A stretch of DNA of 64,000 nucleotides from RYN-122 sp963761655 (GTDB lineage Bacteria > Actinomycetota > Actinomycetes > Mycobacteriales > SCTD01): NCBI GenBank assembly GCA_963761655.1, contig CAVXHI010000008.1:558001-622000 (forward strand). The letters are read 5' to 3'. Under the pieces are notes generated by a model that had not been told where the DNA came from, did not search any database, and was given only the letters and a program-made list of their open reading frames with translations. Of the stretch, positions 17,174 through 27,001 are shown piece after piece. The first letter of the stretch is position 1. Each line of letters opens with the position of its first letter. Position numbers and translations under genes: made by a program.

Positions 17174-19359
17174 ACGACGACCGGCGCCCGCGCGACCCCC
17201 GCGACCGTCCCCCCGCGGACCCGCGCGGCCGGCAGGACCCGCGACGGGCCCCCCGCCCGGACCCCCGCGACCGCCAGGACCCGCGCGACCGCCCGGAGCC
17301 GCGCGCCCGCCGGGACGCCCCGCCCCGGCCGGACGGTCGTCGTCCCGTGGCCGGCAGCCGAGGACCGGTCCGCGGAGGCGACCCGCGCACGCCCCGCCCT
17401 GCGGCGCGACCCGCCGGCAGCCGGCCCCGAAACGCGCCGCCCCGCAGCAGCACCCCCCGTCCTGCCACGACCACCACCGCGGCGGCCGGACTCCGTACGT
17501 TCGCCGTCCGCGCCGCCTCCTCGGCAGCGTCGTCGGCCAGCGCCGCGCGGGCAGCACGGGCGGCCCGCCCGGTCGTGCTGCGTCCGCTCGCCCCTCCGCG
17601 CCAGCGCCTGCACGCCGGCCTGCTCGTCGTCCTGCTGGCGCTCGGCCTGGTCGGCGCCCGCCTGGTGCAGCTGCAGGGCCTCACCCCCGCCTACGCCGAG
17701 ACCGCCGAGCAGCAGCGCCTGCGCAAGACCGTCCTCAACGCGCCCCGCGGCGAGATCACCGACCGCGCGGGGCAGGCGCTGGCGCTGTCCGTCCAGGCGC
17801 GGGCCGTCTACGGCGAGCCGCGCACCATCAGGAAGGCCGTCTGCCCCGAGCCCACGCCCTCCCGCCCGACGACCGAGCCCTGCGACCCGCGCACGATCGC
17901 GGCCGCGCTCGCGCCGGTGCTCGGCCTGCCCGCGGCCGAGCTGCAGACCCGGCTCGAGAAGGACACCGGCTTCGTCTACCTGGCGCGCGACCTCTCGCCC
18001 GAGACCGGCACCGCCGTCCGGGCGCTCCGCCTGCCCGGCGTCGGGGTCCTGTCCGAGGAGCGCCGGACGCACCCCGCGAAGGACCTCGCGGCAAGCGTCA
18101 TCGGCTACACCGACAACGAGGGCCGCGGCCTCGGCGGCATCGAGTCCGCCTGGGACAGCACGCTGGCCGGCAGGGACGGCAAGGCGGTCGCGGCCGTCGA
18201 CCAGAAGGGCCGGATCATCCCGACCGGCCAGAAGTCCGAGGTCGCTCCGGTCCCGGGTCGCGACGTGCAGCTGACCCTCGACCGCGACCTGCAGTGGTTC
18301 GCGCAGAGCGTGCTCGCGAAGCGGGTCGCCGAGACGCAGGCCGAGAACGGCAGCGCCGTCGTGATGGACGTCCGGACCGGTGAGGTCCTCGCGCTCGCCA
18401 CCGCCCCGAGCTTCGACCCGGACGACCGCAAGGACGTCCCGGCCGACCGCCTCGGCAACCCGGCGATCAAGGACGTCTACGAGCCCGGCTCGGTCGCGAA
18501 GCTCATGACCGCGGCCGGGGCCCTCGAGGCCGGCGTCGTCACGCCCGAGACCGTGCTGACGGTGCCCAGCCAGCAGCAGTTCGGCGGCCACACCTTCCAC
18601 GACAGCCACCAGCACCCCGTCGAGCGGCTGACCTTCACGGGCGTCCTGGTGACCTCGAGCAACATCGGCACCATCCAGGTCGCCGAGAAGCTCGGTCCGC
18701 AGCGGCTGCACGACATCGACACGCGCTTCGGCTACGGCGCGAAGAGCGGGATCGAGCTGCCCGGGGAGTCCGGGGGCACGGTGCTCCCCGTGCCGGAGTG
18801 GTCGGGCACGACGCTGCCGACGAACGCCATCGGCCAGGGCCTGTCGGGCAACGTCATGAACGCGCTGAGCGTCTACCAGACCATCGCCAACGGCGGGGTC
18901 CGCGTGACCCCGAGCATCGTCCGGTCGGTCGTGGGCACGGACGGCAAGGCCGCGGCACCGGCCCGACCGGCTCCGAAGCGGATCGTCAGCCCGCAGGTGG
19001 CCGAGCAGGTCCGGACGATGCTCGAGGGCGTCGTCACGGCGGAGGGCACCGCCCCGCTCGCCGCCATCGACGGGTACCGCATCGCCGGCAAGACCGGCAC
19101 CGCGCAGCGGGTCGTGCCCGGCAAGGGCTACGTCCCGGGCAACTACACGTCGTCGTTCATCGGGTTCGCCCCGGCCGACGCGCCGCGGATCGTCGTGGCC
19201 GTCGTCCTGCAGGGGACCGGCAAGAAGGACTACTACGGCGGCACGGTCGCCGGGCCGGTGTTCAAGGACGTCATGGGCATGGCGCTGCGCCGCTTCCGGG
19301 TCCCGCCGACCGGCACGACACCCCCCACGCTCTGCCTGCTCGAGGGATGTCCTCGGTAG
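17170..19359 (+). CDS. ftsI: FtsI / PBP3 septal peptidoglycan transpeptidase, probable CTG start
   Basis: A class B penicillin-binding protein of 729 residues if started at CTG 17170. The single membrane helix lies at about 146-167, then the dimerisation domain, then the transpeptidase domain with Ser441 and Lys444 (GSVAK), SSN (496-498) and KTG (641-643), all intact. The 145-residue cytosolic head is Arg/Pro/Asp-rich with DPRDR repeats. The frame has no ATG or GTG near ftsL; CTG at 17170 overlaps the ftsL stop (CTGA) and has AGGGAG seven bases upstream. GTG at 17347 is the alternative start; it would shorten the head by 59 residues and leave the catalytic part unchanged. Confidence 0.9.
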   Translation: MNDDRRPRDPRDRPPADPRGRQDPRRAPRPDPRDRQDPRDRPEPRARRDAPPRPDGRRPVAGSRGPVRGGDPRTPRPAARPAGSRPRNAPPRSSTPRPATTTTAAAGLRTFAVRAASSAASSASAARAARAARPVVLRPLAPPRQRLHAGLLVVLLALGLVGARLVQLQGLTPAYAETAEQQRLRKTVLNAPRGEITDRAGQALALSVQARAVYGEPRTIRKAVCPEPTPSRPTTEPCDPRTIAAALAPVLGLPAAELQTRLEKDTGFVYLARDLSPETGTAVRALRLPGVGVLSEERRTHPAKDLAASVIGYTDNEGRGLGGIESAWDSTLAGRDGKAVAAVDQKGRIIPTGQKSEVAPVPGRDVQLTLDRDLQWFAQSVLAKRVAETQAENGSAVVMDVRTGEVLALATAPSFDPDDRKDVPADRLGNPAIKDVYEPGSVAKLMTAAGALEAGVVTPETVLTVPSQQQFGGHTFHDSHQHPVERLTFTGVLVTSSNIGTIQVAEKLGPQRLHDIDTRFGYGAKSGIELPGESGGTVLPVPEWSGTTLPTNAIGQGLSGNVMNALSVYQTIANGGVRVTPSIVRSVVGTDGKAAAPARPAPKRIVSPQVAEQVRTMLEGVVTAEGTAPLAAIDGYRIAGKTGTAQRVVPGKGYVPGNYTSSFIGFAPADAPRIVVAVVLQGTGKKDYYGGTVAGPVFKDVMGMALRRFRVPPTGTTPPTLCLLEGCPR

Positions 19360-19360
19360 C

Positions 19361-20866
19361 GTGACCGACGTGCCCGCTGCCCCTGCCGACAGCGGCCCCG
19401 CCCGGCCCGTCCGGGTCCCGCGACGGCCCCTCCGCGCGCTCGTGGACGGGCTGCGGATCGCCCTTCCCGACGCCGACGCCGCCCCCACCGGCTGCACGCT
19501 GGACTCCCGCGCCGTCCGCCCCGGCGACCTCTACGCCGCCCTCCCCGGCGCCACCGTGCACGGCGCGCGGTTCGCCGCGCAGGCCGTCGACGCCGGGGCC
19601 GTCGCCGTCCTCACCGACCCCGTGGGGGCCGAGCAGGCGGCGGCGACCGGTGTCCCCGTCCTGGTGGCCGACGACCCCCGCGGCGTCCTCGGCGAGGTCA
19701 GCGCCCGCGTCTACGGGCGCCCGGCGGACGACCTGCTGCTGCTGGGCGTCACCGGCACGAACGGCAAGACCACGACGGCGTTCCTGCTCGAGGCGGGGCT
19801 CAGGGCGGCCGGCCACACCACCGGCCTGATCGGCACGGTCGAGACCCGGGTCGCGGGCGAGACCCTGCCGAGCGTCCGCACCACCCCGGAGGCCCCCGAC
19901 CTGCACGCCCTGCTCGGCGTCATGCGCGAGCGCGGCGTCACGGCCACGGCCATGGAGGTCAGCAGCCACGCCCTCACGCTGCACCGCGTCGACGGCCTGC
20001 TGTTCGACGTCGCCGCGTTCACGAACCTCACGCAGGACCACCTCGACTTCCACGCGACCTTCGAGGAGTACGAGGCGGCGAAGGCCTCGCTGTTCACGAC
20101 GCGCCACAGCCGCGAGGGCGTCGTCAACGTCGCCGACGCCGCCGGGCGGCGCCTGCTCGGCACCGCCGACGTGCCGCTGACCGCCTTCGGCGACGACGCC
20201 GACTGGCACGCCGAGGACGTCGTGCTGCGCCCCGACGGCAGCAGCTTCGTCCTGGTCGGGCCGGGCAGCCGCACGCCTGCGGGGGTCCGCCTGCCCGGGG
20301 CGTTCAACGTCGAGAACGCCGTGACCGCGCTGGTCGTCCTGGCCCGGGCGGGTGTCCCGCTGGAGGCCGCCGCGGAGGGTGTCGCGGCGCTGCCCGGCGT
20401 GCCCGGGCGCATGGAGCGGGTCGACGCGGGCCAGCCCTTCCTCGCCGTCGTCGACTACGCCCACACCCCCGACGCCGTCGAGACCCTGCTCGAGGCCGTC
20501 CGGGCGGTGACCCCCGGCCGGGTGATCGGCGTGCTGGGCTGCGGCGGTGACCGCGACCGCGGCAAGCGCCCGCTCATGGGTGCCGCCCTGGCGCAGGGCT
20601 GCGACGTCGCGGTCCTCACCAGCGACAACCCGCGCAGCGAGGACCCGCAGGCCGTCCTGCGGGAGATGGCGGCCGGCGCCCCCGATGCCCTCGTGATCGC
20701 GGACCGCGCCGACGCCATCGCGCACGCCGTGTCCCTGGCCGGGCCCGGGGACACCGTCGTCGTCGCGGGCAAGGGGCACGAGACCGGACAGGACGTCGGC
20801 GGCGTGGTCACCCCGTTCGACGACCGCGTCGTGCTCCGCTCCGCACTCGAGGAGGTCCCCGCGTGA
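19361..20866 (+). CDS. murE: UDP-MurNAc-tripeptide synthetase MurE (meso-DAP adding)
   Basis: A 501-residue Mur ligase. The ATP-binding loop is TGTNGKTTT (131-139). The DNPR motif at 422-425 marks enzymes that add meso-diaminopimelate, so DAP-type peptidoglycan is predicted. It adds the third residue of the stem peptide in the cytosol. The GTG start lies one base after the ftsI stop codon, and the stop overlaps murF by four bases. A second GTG nine bases downstream is possible as start. Confidence 0.96.
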   Translation: MTDVPAAPADSGPARPVRVPRRPLRALVDGLRIALPDADAAPTGCTLDSRAVRPGDLYAALPGATVHGARFAAQAVDAGAVAVLTDPVGAEQAAATGVPVLVADDPRGVLGEVSARVYGRPADDLLLLGVTGTNGKTTTAFLLEAGLRAAGHTTGLIGTVETRVAGETLPSVRTTPEAPDLHALLGVMRERGVTATAMEVSSHALTLHRVDGLLFDVAAFTNLTQDHLDFHATFEEYEAAKASLFTTRHSREGVVNVADAAGRRLLGTADVPLTAFGDDADWHAEDVVLRPDGSSFVLVGPGSRTPAGVRLPGAFNVENAVTALVVLARAGVPLEAAAEGVAALPGVPGRMERVDAGQPFLAVVDYAHTPDAVETLLEAVRAVTPGRVIGVLGCGGDRDRGKRPLMGAALAQGCDVAVLTSDNPRSEDPQAVLREMAAGAPDALVIADRADAIAHAVSLAGPGDTVVVAGKGHETGQDVGGVVTPFDDRVVLRSALEEVPA

Positions 20867-22236
20867 TCCCGCTCAGCCTGTCCGAGGTCGCGCTGCTCGT
20901 CGGCGCGCGCACGCGGCTGGACGGCACGGTCACCGGCGAGGTCCGGGTCGACAGCCGGCTCGTGCAGCCCGGCGACCTGTTCGTCGCGCTCCCCGGTGAG
21001 CGGGTCGACGGGCACGACCACGTGCAGACGGCGCTCGACGCCGGAGCGGTCGCCGCCGTCGTCACCCGGTCCGTGGCGCCCGGGCGGGAGCTGGTCGTCC
21101 CCGACGCCCTCGCCGCCCTGCAGGACCTCGCGGCGACCGTGTTCGGCCAGGACCAGCCGCTCACGGTGGGGGTCACGGGCAGCAGCGGCAAGACCTCGAC
21201 CAAGGACCTGCTCGGGCAGGTGCTCGGCGCGTTCGGCGAGACCTTGTTCCCCGAGGGCTCGTTCAACAACGAGCTCGGCCTGCCGCTGACCGCCCTGCGC
21301 CGCACGCCCGCCACCCGCTACGCCGCCCTCGAGTACTCCGCCCGCGGCGTCGGCCACATCGCGTTCCTCTGCGGGATCGTGCAGCCCGACGTCGCCGTGG
21401 TGCTCAACGTCGGCAGCGCGCACCTCGGCGAGTTCGGCAGCACGCAGGCCATCGCGCAGGCCAAGGGCGAGCTGGTCGAGGCCGCCCGTCGGGCCGCCGT
21501 CCTCAACGCCGACGACCCCCTGGTGCTCGCGATGGCCGCCCGCACCGAGCAGCCGGTCACCACCTTCGGCACCGGCCGCGACGCCGACGTCCGCGCGGAG
21601 GGCCTGGAGCTCGACGGCGACGGCCGCGCCCGCTTCTCGCTCGTCACGCCGCAGGGCAGCGCCGACGTCGCGCTGACGGTGGTGGGGGAGCACCAGGCCT
21701 CCAACGCCCTGGCGGTCGCGGCGGCCGTCCTCGGACGGGTCACCGACGACGTCGACCGGGTGGCCGCCCTGCTGTCCGCGGCCGCCCCGCTGTCCCGCTG
21801 GCGGATGGAGGTGGTCGAGCGCGCCGACGGCGTCACCGTCGTCAACGACGCCTACAACGCCAACCCCGACTCGATGCGTGCGGCCCTCAAGACCCTCGCG
21901 GTGATGAGCCGCGCGAAGACGCGCCGCACCTGGGCGGTCCTCGGGCACATGGCCGAGCTCGGCGACGACGCCCGCCAGGCCCACATGGACCTCGGGCGGT
22001 TCCTGGTCCGGCTCGACCCGACGGGGCTGATCGTCGTGGGGAAGGAGGCGGGCGGCATCTACGCCGGCGCCGTCCTCGAGGGGTCGTGGGGCGGCGAGTC
22101 CACGCACGTCGACGACGCCGACCAGGCGCTCGAGCTGCTGCGCGAGCACGTCCAGCCGGGCGACGTCGTGCTCGTCAAGGCCAGCCGGTCCGCCGGGCTG
22201 GAGAAGCTCGCCGAGGCACTCCTGGAGAAGCCGTGA
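20863..22236 (+). CDS. murF: UDP-MurNAc-pentapeptide synthetase MurF
   Basis: A 457-residue Mur ligase that adds D-Ala-D-Ala to the tripeptide precursor. The ATP loop GSSGKT lies at 106-111, and the NDAYNANPDSM segment is typical of MurF. Length is normal. It is coupled by 4-bp overlaps to murE before it and mraY after it. Confidence 0.96.
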   Translation: MIPLSLSEVALLVGARTRLDGTVTGEVRVDSRLVQPGDLFVALPGERVDGHDHVQTALDAGAVAAVVTRSVAPGRELVVPDALAALQDLAATVFGQDQPLTVGVTGSSGKTSTKDLLGQVLGAFGETLFPEGSFNNELGLPLTALRRTPATRYAALEYSARGVGHIAFLCGIVQPDVAVVLNVGSAHLGEFGSTQAIAQAKGELVEAARRAAVLNADDPLVLAMAARTEQPVTTFGTGRDADVRAEGLELDGDGRARFSLVTPQGSADVALTVVGEHQASNALAVAAAVLGRVTDDVDRVAALLSAAAPLSRWRMEVVERADGVTVVNDAYNANPDSMRAALKTLAVMSRAKTRRTWAVLGHMAELGDDARQAHMDLGRFLVRLDPTGLIVVGKEAGGIYAGAVLEGSWGGESTHVDDADQALELLREHVQPGDVVLVKASRSAGLEKLAEALLEKP

Positions 22237-23315
22237 AGTCCGTCCTGATCGCTGCCATGACGGCGCTGATCGTCTCGCTGCTGAGCACGCCGGCGGTGGT
22301 CAAGCTGTTCCGCCGTCGCGGCTACGGCCAGGAGATCCGCGAGGACGGGCCGAGCAGCCACGCCACCAAGCGCGGCACCCCCACCATGGGCGGCGCCGTG
22401 ATCATCACGGCCACGGTCCTGGGGTACCTGGTCGCCCACCTGGTGGTGGTCGCGCAGAACGGGCGCGGGCCGACGGCGTCGGGGCTGCTGGTGCTGGGGC
22501 TGATGGTCGGGCTCGGCGTCGTCGGTTTCCTCGACGACTTCATCAAGATCCGCAAGCAGCGGTCGCTCGGTCTCACGGCCGCCGCGAAGTTCCTCGGCCA
22601 GCTGGTGGTCGGCCTCGCCTTCGCGATCGGCTGCCTCCAGTTCCGCAACAGCGCCGGCCTCACCCCGGCGTCCACCCGGGTGTCGTTCGTCCGCGACTAC
22701 GGCGCCCTGGGGCTCGGCACGCTCGGCTTCCTCGTGTTCGCCTACCTCGTCATCACCGCGACCTCGAACGCGGTCAACCTCACGGACGGCCTCGACGGGC
22801 TGGCCGCCGGCTCCAGCGCGATGGTCTTCGGCTCCTACGTGATCATCGCCTTCTGGCAGTTCGGCAACGCCTGCGTCCGGGCCGCCGGCCCCAGCTGCTA
22901 CGAGGCACGCGACCCGCTCGACGTCGCCCTGGTGGCCGCGGCCGCGATGGGCGCCTGCTTCGGGTTCCTGTGGTGGAACGCCAGCCCCGCCAAGATCTTC
23001 ATGGGCGACACCGGCTCGCTGGCCATCGGCGGGACCTTCGCCGGCCTCGCCATCGTCACCCGCACCGAGCTGCTGCTCGTCGTCCTCGGCGGCCTGTTCG
23101 TCATCGAGACGCTGTCGGTGATCATCCAGATCGGCTTCTTCAAGATGACCCGCAAGCGGGTGTTCAACATGGCGCCGATCCACCACCACTTCGAGCTCGC
23201 CGGGTGGGTCGAGAACACGGTCATCGTGCGGTTCTGGATCGTGGCGGGCCTCGCGGTCGCCTTCGGGCTCGGGGTGTTCTACGCCGAGTTCCTGAGCACC
23301 GGGCCGCTCGCGTAG
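22233..23315 (+). CDS. mraY: Phospho-MurNAc-pentapeptide translocase MraY
   Basis: A 360-residue membrane enzyme with about ten membrane segments that makes lipid I on the cytosolic face. Catalytic features are intact: the Asp pair in FLDDFIKI (101-102), NLTDGLDGL (182-190), the FMGDTGSLA loop and the HHHFEL motif. The GTG at 22233 is chosen because it overlaps the murF stop and gives the standard N-terminus; an upstream extension of the frame is only the shadow of murF. Its stop (TAG) shares one base with the murD GTG. Confidence 0.96.
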   Translation: MKSVLIAAMTALIVSLLSTPAVVKLFRRRGYGQEIREDGPSSHATKRGTPTMGGAVIITATVLGYLVAHLVVVAQNGRGPTASGLLVLGLMVGLGVVGFLDDFIKIRKQRSLGLTAAAKFLGQLVVGLAFAIGCLQFRNSAGLTPASTRVSFVRDYGALGLGTLGFLVFAYLVITATSNAVNLTDGLDGLAAGSSAMVFGSYVIIAFWQFGNACVRAAGPSCYEARDPLDVALVAAAAMGACFGFLWWNASPAKIFMGDTGSLAIGGTFAGLAIVTRTELLLVVLGGLFVIETLSVIIQIGFFKMTRKRVFNMAPIHHHFELAGWVENTVIVRFWIVAGLAVAFGLGVFYAEFLSTGPLA

Positions 23316-24682
23316 TGACCGACTGGTCCGGCCTGCCCGTCGTCGTCGCCGGGGCCGGGGTCTCCGGCGCGGCCGCCGCCCGGACCCTGCGCGAGCTCGG
23401 CGCCTCGGTCACGGTCGCCGACAGCAGCGAGGAGCGGGCCGAGCCGCTGCGGGCGCTCGGGCTGCGGGTCGAGGCGCTGGACGTCCCGCCTCCCGGCACC
23501 GCGCTGGTCGTGACCAGCCCCGGCTGGCGCCCCGACAGCCCGCTGCTCGTCGCCGCGGCCGCTGCCGGCGTCGAGGTGGTCGGGGAGGTCGAGCTCGCCT
23601 GGCGGCTGCGGCGCCCCGGCGCACCCGACTGGCTGACCCTCACCGGGACGAACGGCAAGACCACGACCGTGAAGATGCTCGAGGCGGTGCTGGCCGCCGC
23701 CGGACGCCGGACCGTCGCCGCCGGGAACGTCGGCCTCCCGCTGCTCGACGCCGTCAACGGCCCCTACGACGTCCTCGCCGTCGAGCTGTCCAGCTTCCAG
23801 CTGCACTGGAGCTCGACCCTGTCCCCGCACGCCGGCGCGCTGCTGAACCTCGCCGACGACCACACCGACTGGCACGGCTCGTCCGACGCCTACGTGCAGG
23901 CGAAGACCGGGGTCTGGTCCGGCGCCCACAGCATCGGCAACGCCGACGACGACGTCGTGGCACCGCTGCTCGCCCAGGCACCCGGCCGACAGGTCTCCTT
24001 CACCCTGCGGGTGCCGCGGCTCGGCCAGGTCGGCCTGGTCGAGGACCTGCTCGTGGACCGGGCCTACAGCAGTGCCGACCAGGGGGACGTCGAGGGCGAG
24101 GCCACCGAGCTGGCCTCGCTCGGGGACCTCACCGTCCCGGGCGCCCACAACGTCGCGAACGCCCTCGCCGCCGCCACCCTCGCGCGGTCCTACGGCGTGC
24201 CGGCGTCCGCCGTCCGCAAGGGGCTCGCGGCGTTCCGGCCCGAACCGCACCGCAACGCGCTGGTCGCCGTCGTCGGCGGGGTGTCCTGGGTGGACGACAG
24301 CAAGGCGACCAACCCGCACGCGGCCGCAGCCTCCCTGGCGACCTACGAGCCGGTCGTGTGGATCGCCGGCGGCCTGCTGAAGGGCGCCGACGTCGAGGAC
24401 CTCGTCGCGGGCGCTGCGCCCCACCTGCGGGCCGCGGTCCTGCTCGGCACGGACCGGGCCGACCTCGCCGAGGCTCTGCGGCGACACGCGCCCGAGGTCC
24501 CCGTCGTCGAGGTCGCCCGGCTCGACACTGGCGCCATGTCCGAGGTCGTCGACGCCGCTGCCCGCCTGGCCCAGGAGGGCGACACGGTGCTGCTCGCCCC
24601 GGCCGCCGCCTCGATGGACTGCTTCCGCGACTACCGCCAGCGCGGCGAGCTGTTCGCCCAGCTGGTCCGGGCCCGCGCGTGA
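23315..24682 (+). CDS. murD: UDP-MurNAc-L-alanine:D-glutamate ligase MurD
   Basis: A 455-residue Mur ligase. It has an N-terminal UDP-binding Rossmann fold (VVVAGAGVSGAAAARTL) and an ATP loop GTNGKTTT (111-118), followed by the C-terminal ligase domain with WVDDSKATNPHA. It adds D-glutamate to UDP-MurNAc-L-Ala. The start GTG shares a base with the mraY stop (TAGTG); the longer open frame upstream is a shadow of mraY. The stop overlaps ftsW by four bases. Confidence 0.96.
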   Translation: MTDWSGLPVVVAGAGVSGAAAARTLRELGASVTVADSSEERAEPLRALGLRVEALDVPPPGTALVVTSPGWRPDSPLLVAAAAAGVEVVGEVELAWRLRRPGAPDWLTLTGTNGKTTTVKMLEAVLAAAGRRTVAAGNVGLPLLDAVNGPYDVLAVELSSFQLHWSSTLSPHAGALLNLADDHTDWHGSSDAYVQAKTGVWSGAHSIGNADDDVVAPLLAQAPGRQVSFTLRVPRLGQVGLVEDLLVDRAYSSADQGDVEGEATELASLGDLTVPGAHNVANALAAATLARSYGVPASAVRKGLAAFRPEPHRNALVAVVGGVSWVDDSKATNPHAAAASLATYEPVVWIAGGLLKGADVEDLVAGAAPHLRAAVLLGTDRADLAEALRRHAPEVPVVEVARLDTGAMSEVVDAAARLAQEGDTVLLAPAAASMDCFRDYRQRGELFAQLVRARA

Positions 24683-25926
24683 GCAGCCCCGAGACCAAGG
24701 TCCCGGTCCTGCAGCGGCCGATGGCCTCGTACTACCTGCTGCTGACCAGCGTCGGGCTGCTGCTGACCCTCGGGCTGGTGATGGTGTTCAGCGCCTCGAG
24801 CGTCCGGGCGTACGCCACCTACGGCTCGAGCTCGGCCATCGCCGTCAAGCAGGCCATCTACATCGCCGTCGGCCTGCCGTGCCTCTACGTCGCCAGCCGC
24901 CTGCCGGTGAGGGCGTGGCGGGCGCTCGGCACCCCGATGCTGCTCGGCGCGGTCGCCCTGCTGGTGCTGGTGCTCGTGCCCGGCGTCGGGCGCAACGTCG
25001 ACGGCGCGACCCGCTGGATCCCGCTGCCCGGCGGCTTCAACATCCAGCCGAGCGAGCTGGCCAAGATGGCCGTCGCGGTCTGGGGCGCCGACGTCCTGGT
25101 CCGCAAGCACAAGCTGCTCGGCGACTGGAAGCACCTCATGGTGCCGCTGCTGCCGGTCGCGGGCTTCGTCTGCCTGCTGATCATGCTCGAGCCGGACATG
25201 GGCACGACGATGTCCCTCGTCTGCGTCGTCGTCGCCCTGCTGTGGGTGGTCGGTACGCCGATGCGGTACTTCGGGGCGTTCTTCGCGGTGCTGGTCGCCG
25301 GGGCGGCCGCGCTCGCCGTGTCGGAGCCCTACCGGATGGAGCGCCTGCTCAGCTTCCGCGACCCGTTCGCCGACCCGCTCGGCAACGGCTACCAGGCGGT
25401 GCAGGGGCTGTACGCCCTGAGCTCCGGCGGCTGGTTCGGCGTCGGCCTCGGTGCCTCCGAGCAGAAGTGGGCGGGCGGCCTGCCCAACGCCCACACCGAC
25501 TTCGTGTTCGCGATCATCGGCGAGGAGCTCGGCCTGCTGGGCACCCTCACGGTCCTGGTCCTGGTCGGCACGGTCGCCTACGCCGGGGTGCGGATCGCGC
25601 ACCGCGCCGAGGACCCGTTCGTGCGGCTGGCCGCCTCGGGCATCACCGCCTGGCTGGTCGGGCAGTCCGCGATCAACATCGGTGCGGTCGTCGGCCTGGT
25701 GCCGATCACCGGCATCCCGCTGCCGCTGGTCAGCTTCGGCGGGTCGGCGATGATCCCGACCCTCGTCGCCGTCGGCATGCTGCTGTCGTTCGCCCGGGCC
25801 GAGCCGGGTGCGCAGGAGGCGATGACCGCCCGACGCCGGCAGACCAGTGCCGCCCGCGTCCCGGTCGTGCCGGCCGCCCGGCGGCCCTCCAGCACCGGTC
25901 GGCGCCCGGTCTCGCGGGTGCGCTGA
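24679..25926 (+). CDS. ftsW: FtsW septal peptidoglycan polymerase (SEDS)
   Basis: A 415-residue SEDS protein with about ten membrane segments. Family-specific stretches are DGATRWIPLPGGFNIQPSEL and the C-terminal PLPLVSFGGSAM. FtsW polymerises glycan strands from lipid II with FtsI as its transpeptidase partner. The C-terminal 45 residues are basic and cytosolic (RRRQTSAAR...GRRPVSRVR), as often seen in actinobacteria. The GTG start overlaps the murD stop; the open frame upstream is a shadow. Confidence 0.95.
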   Translation: MSSPETKVPVLQRPMASYYLLLTSVGLLLTLGLVMVFSASSVRAYATYGSSSAIAVKQAIYIAVGLPCLYVASRLPVRAWRALGTPMLLGAVALLVLVLVPGVGRNVDGATRWIPLPGGFNIQPSELAKMAVAVWGADVLVRKHKLLGDWKHLMVPLLPVAGFVCLLIMLEPDMGTTMSLVCVVVALLWVVGTPMRYFGAFFAVLVAGAAALAVSEPYRMERLLSFRDPFADPLGNGYQAVQGLYALSSGGWFGVGLGASEQKWAGGLPNAHTDFVFAIIGEELGLLGTLTVLVLVGTVAYAGVRIAHRAEDPFVRLAASGITAWLVGQSAINIGAVVGLVPITGIPLPLVSFGGSAMIPTLVAVGMLLSFARAEPGAQEAMTARRRQTSAARVPVVPAARRPSSTGRRPVSRVR

Positions 25927-25927
25927 C

Positions 25928-27001
25928 GTGCACGTCGTCCTCGCGGGCGGCGGGACGGCCGGGCACGTCGAACCCGCCCTCGCGCTCGCCGACGCCCTGC
26001 GCCGGCTGGACCCCTCCGTGGGCATCACCGCGCTCGGCACGGCCACCGGGCTCGAGGCCCGGCTCGTCCCCGCGCGCGGCTACGAGCTCGCCACGATCCC
26101 CCGCGTCCCGCTCCCGCGGCGGCCCACCCTGGACCTGCTCCGCGTCCCCGGCCGCGTGTCGGGTGCCGTCCGCCAGACCCGGGCGCACCTGGACCGCGTC
26201 GGCGCCGACGTCGTCGTCGGGTTCGGCGGCTACGTCGCGCTGCCGGCCTACCTCGCCGCGCGGCGCCGGGGCACGCCGTCCGTCGTGCACGAGGCCAACG
26301 CCCGCGCCGGGCTGGCCAACCGGGTCGGGGCCCGCCTCACGCCGTTCGTGGCCGCGGCCGTCGAGGGCTCCGGTCTGCGCGGCGCCCGGGTCCTCGGCAT
26401 CCCGCTCCGCCAGGCCGTCAGCACCCTCGACCGCGCCGCCTCGCGGGCCGAGGCGCGGGCCCTGTTCGGGCTGGGCGACGGCCCGGTGCTGCTGGTCACC
26501 GGCGGGTCGCAGGGGGCCCAGCGCCTCAACGCCGCCGTGACGGGGGCGGCTCCCGCCCTGCTCGCCGCGGGCGTGCAGGTGCTGCACGTGGCCGGCCCGA
26601 AGAACGCCGACGCCGTCCGGGCCGCGGTCCCGGAGGACCCGCGCTACGTCGTCGTCGCGTACGCCGACCGGATGGACCTCGCCTACGCCGCCGCCGACCT
26701 CGTCGTCTGCCGGGCCGGGGCGATGACCTGCGCCGAGCTGTCGGCCGTCGGGCTGCCCGCGGTCTACGTCCCGCTGCCCATCGGCAACGGCGAGCAGGCG
26801 CTCAACGCCCGGCCCGTCGTCGACGCCGGGGGCGGCCTGCTCGTCGACGACGCCGCCTTCGACGCCGAGCACGTCCGCGGGCTCGTCCCCCTGGTCACCG
26901 ACCCGGCGCAGCTCGAGCGGATGAGCGCCGCCGCGAGCGGCTCCGGCTCGCGCGACGCCGACGTCGCCCTGGCCCGGATGGTCCTGGAGGCGTGCGCATG
27001 A
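25928..27001 (+). CDS. murG: UDP-GlcNAc:lipid I glycosyltransferase MurG
   Basis: A 357-residue GT-B glycosyltransferase that turns lipid I into lipid II at the cytosolic face. The N-terminal Gly-rich loop GGGTAGH is at 7-13, and the donor-site loop GGSQG at 192-196. A late CRAGAMTCAEL segment matches the family signature. It begins with GTG one base after the ftsW stop, and its stop overlaps the murC ATG. Confidence 0.96.
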   Translation: MHVVLAGGGTAGHVEPALALADALRRLDPSVGITALGTATGLEARLVPARGYELATIPRVPLPRRPTLDLLRVPGRVSGAVRQTRAHLDRVGADVVVGFGGYVALPAYLAARRRGTPSVVHEANARAGLANRVGARLTPFVAAAVEGSGLRGARVLGIPLRQAVSTLDRAASRAEARALFGLGDGPVLLVTGGSQGAQRLNAAVTGAAPALLAAGVQVLHVAGPKNADAVRAAVPEDPRYVVVAYADRMDLAYAAADLVVCRAGAMTCAELSAVGLPAVYVPLPIGNGEQALNARPVVDAGGGLLVDDAAFDAEHVRGLVPLVTDPAQLERMSAAASGSGSRDADVALARMVLEACA

